Part shown: positions 1-7,604 of the stretch, in pieces
Layout: each line of letters opens with the position of its first letter
Position numbering within the stretch: position 1 is the first letter of the stretch
Origin: Gammaproteobacteria bacterium
GTDB taxonomy: Bacteria; Pseudomonadota; Gammaproteobacteria; Thiohalobacterales; Thiohalobacteraceae
Length of the DNA: 22,673 nt
Assembly (NCBI GenBank): GCA_016214925.1
Contig: JACRMO010000253.1
Coordinates: 1-22,673 of the forward strand
Reading direction: 5' to 3'
Position numbers and translations under genes: made by a program
Notes under the pieces: model-generated
Seen by the model: only the letters and a program-made list of their open reading frames with translations
Databases searched by the model: none
Told to the model about the DNA's origin: nothing

Positions 1-42
1 GATATATTCGGCGGCCTGATCGGCGGTCTCGCGGTATTCCAT
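1..42 (-). CDS. N-terminal fragment of an unidentified protein
   Basis: Only the first 14 codons are inside the window; they read MEYRETADQAAEYI from an ATG at 42 and run off the left edge. A GGGAG stretch lies about 11 bases upstream of the ATG, an acceptable though distant ribosome binding site. From memory, some GGDEF-type diguanylate cyclases begin with a similar 'QAAEYL' segment, but 14 residues cannot settle this and the resemblance is only a hint. The 144 bases between this start and the tsaC stop (187) hold no convincing gene or terminator. Confidence 0.45.
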   Translation of the reverse strand, partial: MEYRETADQAAEYI

Positions 43-186
43 GATTCGTCTTGCTCCCGCCAGCACGGTGCAGCCCCCGCGGACCGTGTATGGCGCTATT
101 GTTGGTGATTAGGCAAACGTCGGTATGCCGGCGTTAACGGCACACAGCGCGATCACTGCAGGACTTATGCCAGGAACCGTGATGAA

Positions 187-777
187 TTACCCGTTCCGCA
201 GGACTTTGCCGGTGCGGGCATCGCGGATTTCACTGGGGCGGAGCCGGGCGCCCAGCGGGCCCGGCAGGCGGTAATCAATGGCGGCGCCGAAATAGCGGCG
301 TACCTGCAACGGCGTGCGTGCCGGTACGCGGCCGCGTGGATTGGCGCTGGTGGAGACCAACGGACCGCCGTAGGCGCGGCACAGTGCGGCGCAACCGGCA
401 TGCGCAGTGACACGCACCGCCAAGCTGTCGTGATGACCGCGCAGCCAGATCGGTACCTCCGGTCGGGCCGGCAACAGCCAGGTGATCGGACCCGGCCAAG
501 CGGCAAAGACCTGCCGACGTAGCGAAACGGACAGAGGTTCGAGGAACGGTTCGAGTTGGGTGAAGTCGGCAGCGATGAGGATCAGGCCGGCCTCGACCGG
601 CCGACGTTTGAGCGCGAGCAGACGCAGCACCGCGTGCGCGTTGAGTGGGTCGCAGCCGAGGCCGTAGACCGCTTCGGTCGGATAGGCAATGATCGCGCCG
701 GCGTGCAGCAGGCGCGTGGCCTGGCGTAATTGCCAGGGCTGGGGCAGCGCTTCAGTCTTCGCCGCCGGCCGATTCAT
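187..777 (-). CDS. tsaC: Threonylcarbamoyl-AMP synthase TsaC (YrdC/Sua5 family)
   Basis: This 196-residue protein is a single YrdC domain, the short TsaC form without the C-terminal Sua5 extension. The family makes threonylcarbamoyl-AMP from threonine, bicarbonate and ATP, the first step of the t6A37 modification on ANN-decoding tRNAs in the cytoplasm. Visible family signatures are AYPTEAVYGLGCDP (31-44), LKRRP (56-60), WPGPITWLLP (94-103) and the STSANPRGR stretch (142-150), the last two belonging to the nucleotide/threonine site. Length matches the usual 185-205 residues. The start overlaps the 3' end of topA by 26 bases, so the two are probably cotranscribed with translational coupling. 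No strong Shine-Dalgarno is seen for the ATG at 777. Family assignment is firm. Confidence 0.93.
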   Translation of the reverse strand: MNRPAAKTEALPQPWQLRQATRLLHAGAIIAYPTEAVYGLGCDPLNAHAVLRLLALKRRPVEAGLILIAADFTQLEPFLEPLSVSLRRQVFAAWPGPITWLLPARPEVPIWLRGHHDSLAVRVTAHAGCAALCRAYGGPLVSTSANPRGRVPARTPLQVRRYFGAAIDYRLPGPLGARLRPSEIRDARTGKVLRNG

Positions 778-3046
778 ACGGTTCGCTGAACTGGCACTCG
801 CTCTGCGGGCAGGTTTTTTCCGTGCCGCGGCGCTTGGTGGTTTTCAGCGTGAGGATCGGCCAGCCGCAACTCGGGCAGGGTTCGTTGATGGGTTCGTTCC
901 ATACGGCATATTTGCACTCCGGATAGGTCGAACACGAAAAGAAGATTTTACCGGCGCGTGATTTGCGCTTGAGCATTGTCCCTTTCTTGCATTCCGGGCA
1001 GGTCACGCCGGTGTCGGCGGGTTGCTCCAGCGACTCGATGTGCTTGCAGTTGGGATAGCTGCTGCAGCCGATGAACTTGCCGTAACGGCCCTGACGGATC
1101 AGCAGATCGGAGCCACACTCGGGGCACTTGCGATCGGGCACCTTCTCCGGCTCGTTGCTGCTGCCTTGCTCGTCATCCAGGTTGCGCGTGTAATCGCATT
1201 CCGGGTAGCCGGTGCAACCGACGAAGCGGCCGCGCCGTCCCAGGCGGATGTTGAGGGGTTTGCCGCACTTCGGACACGCCTCCTCCATCGCCTCGGTGGT
1301 AACGTCCTTGCGCGAGACGCTGGATTCCTTGTCGTTGACGAGCTGATGGAAGGGTCCCCAGAAACTCTTCATCAACGGAATCCACTCGCGTTCACCGCGC
1401 GCCACCTCGTCGAGATCGTCTTCGAGACTGGCGGTAAAGGTGTAGTCGACATACTGGGTGAAATGCTGGGTGAGGAATTTGCTGACCACGCGGCCGACAT
1501 CGGTCGGCTGGAAGCGGCGCTTCTCCAACGTAACGTATTCGCGCGCGAGCAGCGTGGAGATAATACTCGCGTAGGTCGACGGCCGGCCGATGCCGTGTTC
1601 TTCCAGGGTCTTCACCAGACTTGCTTCGGTATAGCGCGGCGGCGGTTCGGTGAAGTGCTGTTCGGGACGGATCTTGTGCAGTTTGACGATGTCGCCTTTC
1701 TTCAGCGGCGGCAGCAGCGATTCGTCACCCTCGCCCTTGCTGTCGTCCAGGCTTTCCTGATACACGGCCATGAAGCCTGCGTGGGCGATGGTCGAACCGG
1801 TCGCGCGCAACAGGTTGCCCGCGCCGCACTGAAAATCCACGCCGACGGTGTCGATGGTGGCGTGGACCATCTGGCAGGCGATGGTGCGTTTCCAGATCAG
1901 GTCATACAGTTTGAACTGATCTGCGGTGAGAAAATCCTTGATGGCTTCGGGCGCTTGCTCAGCGACAGTGGGACGGATGGCTTCGTGCGCCTCCTGGGCG
2001 TTTTTGGCCTTGGTCTTATACGCGCGCGGCGCATCCGGCAGATTGTCCTTACCATAGCGTGCGGCGATCAGCGCGCGGATTTCCTCCACGGCCTCGTTGG
2101 CGAGATTCACCGAATCGGTACGCATGTAGGTGATGAGACCGACCGCGCCGCTGCCGACGTCGATACCTTCATATAGCTGTTGCGCGACGCGCATGGTGCG
2201 ATTGGCGGAAAAGCCCAGCTTGCGCGAGGCTTCCTGCTGCAAGGTCGACGTCGTGAAGGGTGCTGATGGGTTGCGCTTGCGCTGCTTCTTTTCAACGCTG
2301 GCGACGATGAGTTGCCCGCCGGCGGCTTGAACGAGTTCGTGTTCGACATCGCGGGCCTTGTCTTCCTTGACGATGGCAAACTGGGTGAGTTTCTTGCCAT
2401 GCAATTCGCTGAGTTTGGCGACAAAGTCCTGATCGTCTTTGTTCAGATCGGCTTCGATCGTCCAGTATTCGCGCGGTTTGAAGGCCTCGATTTCCTCCTC
2501 GCGCTCGACGATCATGCGCAGCGCCGGGCTTTGCACGCGGCCCGCCGAAAGGCCGCGGCGCACTTTCTTCCACAACAGCGGCGACAGGTTGAAACCGACC
2601 AGGTAATCCAGCGCGCGGCGCGCTTGTTGCGCATTGACCAGATCCATGGACAGCGCACGCGGGTGTTCGACGGCTTCGTTGATGGCGCGCTTGGTGATCT
2701 CGTGGAACACCACGCGATGCACGGGTTTATCCTTGAGCAGTTTCTTCTGTTGCAGAATCTCGTAGAGATGCCAGGAGATGGCCTCGCCTTCGCGGTCCGG
2801 ATCGGTCGCCAGGTAGAGGGTATCCGCGGCCTTCATGGCCTTGACGATACTGTCGACATGTTTGGCGTTCTTGTCGATCAGTTCGTACTTCATGGCGAAG
2901 TCGTGTTCGGGATCGACCGCCCCACCTTTGGGGATCAGATCGCGCACATGGCCATAGGAGGCCATCACCTCGAAATCCTTGCCCAGGTATTTCTTGATGG
3001 TCTTGGCCTTGGCAGGGGATTCGACAATGACCAGATGTTTGCTCAT
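752..3046 (-). CDS. topA: DNA topoisomerase I
   Basis: Type IA topoisomerase, 764 residues, which relaxes negative supercoils by transient single-strand cleavage. The Toprim domain shows IVESPAKAKTI (7-17; the catalytic Glu is in VES) and the acidic TDPDREGEAISWHL motif (81-94). The active-site tyrosine is Y307 in ITYMRTDS, preceded by SAGRVQSPALR (167-177). The C-terminus carries four Cys4 zinc-ribbon modules: three of the CPxCG/CPECK ... GC/SC ... YPxC type (motifs CPKCG, CPECG, CPECK) and one CPSCG ... CPQSEC. I chose the ATG at 3046 (MSKHLVIVES), which matches the usual N-terminus. An in-frame ATG at 3082 would add 12 residues, and neither start has a clear Shine-Dalgarno. The gene lies 107 bases after smg and overlaps tsaC. 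E. coli TopA is longer (865), mainly in the C-terminal region. Confidence 0.97.
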   Translation of the reverse strand: MSKHLVIVESPAKAKTIKKYLGKDFEVMASYGHVRDLIPKGGAVDPEHDFAMKYELIDKNAKHVDSIVKAMKAADTLYLATDPDREGEAISWHLYEILQQKKLLKDKPVHRVVFHEITKRAINEAVEHPRALSMDLVNAQQARRALDYLVGFNLSPLLWKKVRRGLSAGRVQSPALRMIVEREEEIEAFKPREYWTIEADLNKDDQDFVAKLSELHGKKLTQFAIVKEDKARDVEHELVQAAGGQLIVASVEKKQRKRNPSAPFTTSTLQQEASRKLGFSANRTMRVAQQLYEGIDVGSGAVGLITYMRTDSVNLANEAVEEIRALIAARYGKDNLPDAPRAYKTKAKNAQEAHEAIRPTVAEQAPEAIKDFLTADQFKLYDLIWKRTIACQMVHATIDTVGVDFQCGAGNLLRATGSTIAHAGFMAVYQESLDDSKGEGDESLLPPLKKGDIVKLHKIRPEQHFTEPPPRYTEASLVKTLEEHGIGRPSTYASIISTLLAREYVTLEKRRFQPTDVGRVVSKFLTQHFTQYVDYTFTASLEDDLDEVARGEREWIPLMKSFWGPFHQLVNDKESSVSRKDVTTEAMEEACPKCGKPLNIRLGRRGRFVGCTGYPECDYTRNLDDEQGSSNEPEKVPDRKCPECGSDLLIRQGRYGKFIGCSSYPNCKHIESLEQPADTGVTCPECKKGTMLKRKSRAGKIFFSCSTYPECKYAVWNEPINEPCPSCGWPILTLKTTKRRGTEKTCPQSECQFSEPYESAGGED

Positions 3047-3153
3047 GGGCTCGGCGTGGGTTGCGTGATGCAGCAGCGACATTTAAGTCACGTTTGCATG
3101 CATCGTCGTTATTCGGGGTAATCGGGGCGCGCGGCGCGGTGCCGACGCGGAGA

Positions 3154-3633
3154 TTAATGCAAGGTGCCAGCGACGTTGTCGTACACGAGATCCTCCATCC
3201 AGGCATACGCGGCTTCTTGGCCGGGTTCGTTGAACAGCACCATCAATACGACCCATTTGAGCTGTTCGATATCCACGTCGTTCGCATCCAGGGCCAGGAC
3301 CCGATCGATGATCAATTCCCGGCTGGTCGGGGTCAGGATGCCCATCTGTTCCAGGAACATCAGGAAACCGCGGCATTCCAGATCCAGAAATTCCATTTCC
3401 CGATCGGTGTACAGACGGATGCTGTGGGCGGCCGGGTGGATGGGCAGTCCGGTCTCGCGCTGCGAGGCCAAGCCGTCCAGCCAATCGAAGGCCTTGTTGA
3501 CTTCGCTGGGCGGGAAGCCGGCCTCCAGCAGTTCCACCTGCAGGGATTCACGGTCGGGGCGGCCCTCGATCTCCTCGTCCATATAATAGTTTTCAAAGAG
3601 ATACATAAGCACGTCCAACACGCTTTCTTTCAT
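3154..3633 (-). CDS. smg: Smg family protein (DUF494)
   Basis: This 159-residue acidic protein belongs to the Smg/DUF494 family, whose members are about 155-160 residues and are found next to dprA/smf and topA in many gammaproteobacteria. Its biochemical role is not established. The start MKESVLDVLMYLFENY (ATG at 3633) matches the conserved family N-terminus; a longer in-frame start at 3693 would lie wholly inside dprA and is rejected. The arrangement TGA-A-ATG with the dprA stop suggests translational coupling. Family recognition rests on the N-terminus, the length and the neighbours. Confidence 0.9.
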   Translation of the reverse strand: MKESVLDVLMYLFENYYMDEEIEGRPDRESLQVELLEAGFPPSEVNKAFDWLDGLASQRETGLPIHPAAHSIRLYTDREMEFLDLECRGFLMFLEQMGILTPTSRELIIDRVLALDANDVDIEQLKWVVLMVLFNEPGQEAAYAWMEDLVYDNVAGTLH

Positions 3634-3634
3634 T

Positions 3635-4750
3635 TCAACCCCGCGTTTCGTTGCGGACGTAACGTCCGCCGGCCTGGGAAATGACCCGGCCATCCAGCTC
3701 TAGGATCAGCAGCATGGAGGAAACCGCTGCAGCCGTCAATCCACTGCGGGCCACCAACTGGTCGATAGAAACGGTATCGAAGCCCATGTAATCAAGTAGT
3801 TGTGTCTGGTCTTGGGTGAGTGTGTCGGGGGCGGCTGGCCAGGGTGGCGAGGTACAGGGGCGGCTCTCGGCGAACATCCCAAGCTCTTCCAGAATGTCCT
3901 CTGCGGTTTCGACCAACTTGGCGCCTTGGCGGATCAATGCATGGCAGCCACGCGCCAACGGGTTATGGATCGAACCGGGGATGGCGAATACCTCGCGGCC
4001 TTGCTCCACGGCGTGCCGGGCGGTGGTCAAGGAGCCGGACCGGGGCGCCGCCTCGACCACCAGGGTACCCAGGCTCAGGCCACTGATGATGCGATTCCGG
4101 CGCGGGAAGTTTTCCGGACGCGGACCCGTACCGATGGGGAATTCCGCAACCAGTGCGCCGCCCCGACTGACGATGTCATGCGCCAAGTCGCGGTGGCGCG
4201 CAGGATAGACCCGATCCAGCCCGGTACCCATGACGGCGATGGTTGTGCCGTTGCTGTCCAGGGCACCGGCATGACTGGCGGCGTCGATACCCAGCGCCAG
4301 ACCGCTGGTGATGGTTAGGCCAACCCCGGCCAAGTGCGCGGCGAACGCGCGTGCGGTCTCTTGTCCGCCGGCACTGGGATTGCGACTGCCGACCATGGCC
4401 AGTTGCGGTGTATGCAGTGCCTCGACATGGCCGTGGACATACAGCAACGGCGGTGGCCCCGGGATTTCCCGCAACAGGGACGGATAGTCCGCCGAGTTCA
4501 GACGCAGGATGTGGTTACTGTTCTGTTCGGCCCAGATCAGGTCCTGCTCGATGACCGACCAATCCGCGGCGCGCAGATAGGCGCGGGTCGCCACGGGTAA
4601 CTCGGCGCAGCCCAGTGCGCCCGCCAACAGCTGATCGGGATCGGCGATCTGTTCCAGCAGTCGAGTGAAGCTTACCGGTCCGATCCCGGGTGCGCTCAGC
4701 ACGGCGAGCCACTCCCGCAGGATCTGTATTTCGGGCGTGCGGTCGTTCAT
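3635..4750 (-). CDS. dprA: DNA-processing protein DprA/Smf
   Basis: DprA binds incoming single-stranded DNA during natural transformation and loads RecA. The 371-residue protein (from ATG 4750) has the usual three parts: an N-terminal helical region (about 1-95), a Rossmann-like core with VGSRNPSAGG (120-129), SGLALGIDAASH (149-160), and FPRRNRIISGLS (215-226), and a C-terminal winged-helix region (about 312-365). Length equals that of E. coli Smf (374). An in-frame TTG at 4801 would add 17 residues; I prefer the ATG, but it has no Shine-Dalgarno and lies 8 bases from the base of a very stable hairpin (4759-4788). Downstream it is coupled to smg. Presence of dprA alone does not prove competence. 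Confidence 0.95.
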   Translation of the reverse strand: MNDRTPEIQILREWLAVLSAPGIGPVSFTRLLEQIADPDQLLAGALGCAELPVATRAYLRAADWSVIEQDLIWAEQNSNHILRLNSADYPSLLREIPGPPPLLYVHGHVEALHTPQLAMVGSRNPSAGGQETARAFAAHLAGVGLTITSGLALGIDAASHAGALDSNGTTIAVMGTGLDRVYPARHRDLAHDIVSRGGALVAEFPIGTGPRPENFPRRNRIISGLSLGTLVVEAAPRSGSLTTARHAVEQGREVFAIPGSIHNPLARGCHALIRQGAKLVETAEDILEELGMFAESRPCTSPPWPAAPDTLTQDQTQLLDYMGFDTVSIDQLVARSGLTAAAVSSMLLILELDGRVISQAGGRYVRNETRG

Positions 4751-4758
4751 AAACGCAA

Positions 4759-4788
4759 CGGCGCGGCACCCGTTGGGGCGCCGCGCCG
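4759..4788 (-). terminator. Very stable hairpin between LysM gene and dprA
   Basis: Read on the minus strand, a 13-bp stem (4776-4788 pairing with 4759-4771, one G-U pair) closes a four-base CAAC loop. The tail after the stem is TTGCGTTT, only a weak T tract, and it runs straight into the dprA ATG at 4750. It could be an attenuating terminator for the LysM transcript, a structure that masks dprA translation initiation, or both. The stem is seen directly; the role is inferred. Confidence 0.6.
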
Positions 4789-4810
4789 AGGTATACAGCA
4801 AATGAACGCG

Positions 4811-5839
4811 TTAAGGCGTGGTGACGTAATCTTGAACATGAATGGGCCGGGTCGCCTCCATGACTAACCCATAGCTCACCTTCTCGAAGGTGCGGAACAG
4901 CATGACCAAGCCGGCATCCTCGTCCGGCAGCGTAATCATATCATTCGGTGCGGGTGTCACCTTATCCTTAACTGCCTGCCCTGCTTGCTGGATACGCAAC
5001 ACATGCCCGACTTCCATGCCTTCCCGTGTGCCGCGGTTAATGGACACAATCTGATAGCGTCCGATCTGGCTCACGCCGTCGACCACGGAGAGGATCCGGC
5101 CTCTGACATCCGCTGCCGGCGGATGCGGCAGGAAGCTGGCATGGATCTCGTCTTGGTCAACGGACTTGAGACGGTCACCGATTCCCACCTCACGGGTGGT
5201 TCGTTCCAGTGCCAGCGTGGCTGGTTCACCGAACTTTTGCACCGTCGCATCACCCAGATAGATGGCCTCGATGCCGAGTGTTTCCTTGCTATCGGGATCG
5301 ATCAGCTTGTCTCCCGGCTTATACAGGCTATAGCGGCCTTGAGTGGTGTCCGCAATCCCCCGAACATAAATACGGTCGCCGGCACCGGTCACCAGATGCT
5401 CATCGGCACTCTCCACGACATACGGCGCGGCCTCCAGCTCACCCTCACCGACCACCAGAGGTTGGGTCAGGAACTGTTTGATGGCGTCGATGGGGATGGT
5501 CGGGATGGCGCGGTCGAGGCGTTCCTCGCGGGCCGTCGGCGACAGCTTCACATTCGCGTGGCCGCGATTGACGCGCAGCTGCGGTTTGCCATCGATATAC
5601 ACCAGGGTGATGACATCTCCCGGGTAGATCAGATGCGGATTGGCGATCTGCGGATTGACGTGCCAGACCTCGGGCCACAACCAGGGATCGCGCAAGAATC
5701 GTCCGGAGATATCCCAGAGCGTATCGCCCTTGACGACGACATAGCTATCGGGATGATTGGGGTTCAGGGCGATTTCGTCGGCCAACGCCGGAGCGGCGAG
5801 GAGCGAGGCGAGAACCAGTCCAAGAAATTTGTTGGCCAT
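4811..5839 (-). CDS. Secreted LysM-domain protein
   Basis: This 342-residue protein has an N-terminal signal peptide: a hydrophobic core and ALA-DE cleavage site around residue 20. A LysM peptidoglycan-binding domain follows (about 32-82) with the typical YVVVKGDTLWDISGRFL and YPGDVITL. The remaining 250 residues are conserved with LysM proteins encoded upstream of dprA in related bacteria, but I know no assigned function for them. It probably acts in the periplasm or at the cell wall. The start at 5839 is supported by AAGGGACG 7-8 bases upstream and by the signal peptide; an in-frame extension to 5929 would bury the signal sequence. It is divergent from def, the common gammaproteobacterial arrangement. 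Confidence 0.88.
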   Translation of the reverse strand: MANKFLGLVLASLLAAPALADEIALNPNHPDSYVVVKGDTLWDISGRFLRDPWLWPEVWHVNPQIANPHLIYPGDVITLVYIDGKPQLRVNRGHANVKLSPTAREERLDRAIPTIPIDAIKQFLTQPLVVGEGELEAAPYVVESADEHLVTGAGDRIYVRGIADTTQGRYSLYKPGDKLIDPDSKETLGIEAIYLGDATVQKFGEPATLALERTTREVGIGDRLKSVDQDEIHASFLPHPPAADVRGRILSVVDGVSQIGRYQIVSINRGTREGMEVGHVLRIQQAGQAVKDKVTPAPNDMITLPDEDAGLVMLFRTFEKVSYGLVMEATRPIHVQDYVTTP

Positions 5840-6038
5840 ATACGTCCCTTTGCAGCGGTTAGTGCGAGGTTTGGTTGCGGGTGACGCCGCACGGCGTCGA
5901 CCTTGAGCAGTCCAATTCAAAAACCCCACCTCACAAATTGTGGAAAGTCGAGTTTGAATTCCATTATTATCGCTACTTTATCGAAGCTACTTTAGCAATA
6001 TATGTGAGCGCATGGAAAGCGTTTGTGACCGACAGCAC
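5840..6038. promoter_or_regulatory. AT-rich divergent promoter region between LysM gene and def
   Basis: The 199 bases between the two divergent starts are markedly more AT-rich than the surrounding genes, especially 5915-6005. On the plus strand a weak sigma-70-like pair, TTGAAT (5954-5959) and TTTATC (5977-5982) with 17 bases between, could drive def. A later candidate is the TATATG around 5999. No convincing minus-strand hexamers for the LysM gene were picked out. The region is a likely bidirectional promoter by position; the individual boxes are uncertain. Confidence 0.45.
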
Positions 6039-6578
6039 ATGGCCAAGCTCGAAATTCTGCATTTTCCCGATCCGCGGCTGCGTACCGTGGCCAAGCCCGT
6101 GCCTGTCGTCGACGCCCAACTGCGGCGTCTGATCGACGACATGTTCGAAACCATGTATGAAGCGCCCGGCATCGGGCTGGCCGCGACCCAGGTCAATGTT
6201 CACCAGCGCCTGTTGGTGGTGGATGTGAGCGAGGAGAAGAACCAGCCGCTGGCTTTCATCAACCCGGAAATCCTGCAACGCGACGGTGTGGAGGAGATGG
6301 AAGAAGGCTGCCTGTCCGTGCCCGGCTTTTACGAGAAAGTGCAGCGCGCCGAGCGCATCAAGGTGCGGGCGCTGGACCGCGATGGTAACCGCTTTGAACT
6401 CGATGTGGATGGGTTGTTGGCTGTCTGTATCCAGCATGAAGTCGACCACCTCGACGGCAAACTGTTTGTCGATTACCTGTCCGGCCTCAAGCGTCAGCGC
6501 ATTCGCAAAAAGCTGGAGAAGGCGCGGCGTCACGGTGATCCCGATCCGGTCGCGGAGCACGGCGAACCTGCCCTCTAA
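6039..6578 (+). CDS. def: Peptide deformylase
   Basis: Removes the N-formyl group from nascent polypeptides. All three metal-site motifs are intact in this 179-residue protein: GIGLAATQV (44-52), EGCLSVPG (89-96, ligand C91) and QHEVDHLDG (132-140, ligands H133 and H137, catalytic E134). The start MAKLEILHFPDPRLR fits the family; the in-frame ATG at 6012 would add nine residues and is less likely. The Shine-Dalgarno is weak. It is followed after 93 bases by fmt, the enzyme that formylates initiator tRNA, so the two act on the same formyl-methionine cycle. The lysine/arginine-rich C-terminal tail (about 150-165) is common in gammaproteobacterial deformylases. Confidence 0.97.
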   Translation: MAKLEILHFPDPRLRTVAKPVPVVDAQLRRLIDDMFETMYEAPGIGLAATQVNVHQRLLVVDVSEEKNQPLAFINPEILQRDGVEEMEEGCLSVPGFYEKVQRAERIKVRALDRDGNRFELDVDGLLAVCIQHEVDHLDGKLFVDYLSGLKRQRIRKKLEKARRHGDPDPVAEHGEPAL

Positions 6579-6601
6579 GCGCCGCAATACACCGATCGGC
6601 T

Positions 6602-6630
6602 CTGTCAATCCCGTGGGTGCCGGGTACAAT
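6602..6630 (+). promoter_or_regulatory. Candidate sigma-70 promoter for fmt
   Basis: CTGTCA (6602-6607) and TACAAT (6625-6630) are separated by 17 bases, four of six and five of six matches to the consensus. The predicted start would be near 6637, about 35 bases before the fmt ATG. If real, fmt and the genes after it can be transcribed independently of def. Confidence 0.4.
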
Positions 6631-6671
6631 CCGGTCTCTAGCCCCGTTTTTCGCCAGGAAAGCGCACCACC

Positions 6672-7604
6672 ATGAGGATCGTCTTCGCCGGCACGCCGGA
6701 ATTTGCCGTGCCCACCCTGCGTGTCCTGCTGGCGAGCCCGCATTCGGTCGTTGGCGTCTATACCCAGCCGGACCGCCCCGCCGGACGCGGCCGCAAACTG
6801 CGCGCCAGTCCAGTCAAGGAACTCGCCTTCGAACACGGCATCCCTGTCGAACAGCCGCTCACCCTTAAGACCGCCGAGAGCCAGGCCGCGCTGGCGAGCT
6901 ACGCGCCCGATCTCATGGTGGTGGTGGCGTACGGGTTGATTCTGCCGCAAACGGTGCTCGATCTGCCGTGCCATGGTTGTGTGAACGTACATGCCTCATT
7001 GCTGCCGCGCTGGCGCGGAGCCGCGCCAATTCAACGCGCGATTCTCGCTGGCGACCCGGAGACCGGCGTGACGCTCATGCGCATGGAAGCGGGTCTGGAT
7101 ACCGGCCCGATGCTGGCCAAAATCACCTGCCCGATCGCGCCTGAAGATAGCGCCGCCGATCTTCACGACCGCTTGGCCGCCTTGGGCGGTGATCTGCTGG
7201 GCACGCACCTGGAGGCGCTGTTGCACGATGACCTGCGCGCCGAAACACAAGACGACAGCCTAGCGACCTATGCCGCCAAACTCGACAAGGCCGAGGCCGA
7301 GCTGTACTGGACGCGACCGGCTGCGGAATTGCTGCGTCAAGTGCATGCCTTCAATCCGTGGCCGGTGGCGCAGAGCGGTTTCCGCGGACAGGTGTTGCGC
7401 ATCTGGCGCGCCACTGTCGTGCCGGGCCAGGGCCAGCCGGGCACGGTGCTGCGCGCGGGCCGTGACGGTGTGGATGTCGCTTGTGGTCAGGCAAGTCTGC
7501 GCCTGCTGGAGGTGCAGTTACCCGGTGGTCGACGCATCAGTGCCGCCGATTTCAGCAACAGCCAGAATCCGCAGGGCGAGCGGCTCGCAGCGGTCGCGGC
7601 ATGA
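6672..7604 (+). CDS. fmt: Methionyl-tRNA formyltransferase
   Basis: Transfers a formyl group from 10-formyl-tetrahydrofolate to methionyl initiator tRNA. The 310-residue protein has the N-terminal formyltransferase domain with VFAGTPEFAVPTL at the start, the folate-site SLLPRWRGAAPIQ (109-121), catalytic N105 and H107, and GLDTGPM (141-147, D143). The C-terminal OB-fold domain runs from about 205. Length is close to E. coli Fmt (315). AGGAAA lies about 10 bases upstream of the ATG. The stop overlaps the rsmB start (ATGA), indicating coupled translation. Confidence 0.97.
   Translation: MRIVFAGTPEFAVPTLRVLLASPHSVVGVYTQPDRPAGRGRKLRASPVKELAFEHGIPVEQPLTLKTAESQAALASYAPDLMVVVAYGLILPQTVLDLPCHGCVNVHASLLPRWRGAAPIQRAILAGDPETGVTLMRMEAGLDTGPMLAKITCPIAPEDSAADLHDRLAALGGDLLGTHLEALLHDDLRAETQDDSLATYAAKLDKAEAELYWTRPAAELLRQVHAFNPWPVAQSGFRGQVLRIWRATVVPGQGQPGTVLRAGRDGVDVACGQASLRLLEVQLPGGRRISAADFSNSQNPQGERLAAVAA

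Noticed and set aside
1022..2176. A 384-codon plus-strand open frame
   Set aside because: It lies wholly antisense to topA, whose domains and catalytic motifs are unmistakable; high-GC codon use opens such frames.
5973..6992. A 339-codon minus-strand open frame
   Set aside because: It is antisense to def and fmt, both with intact active-site motifs, and encodes no recognisable domain.
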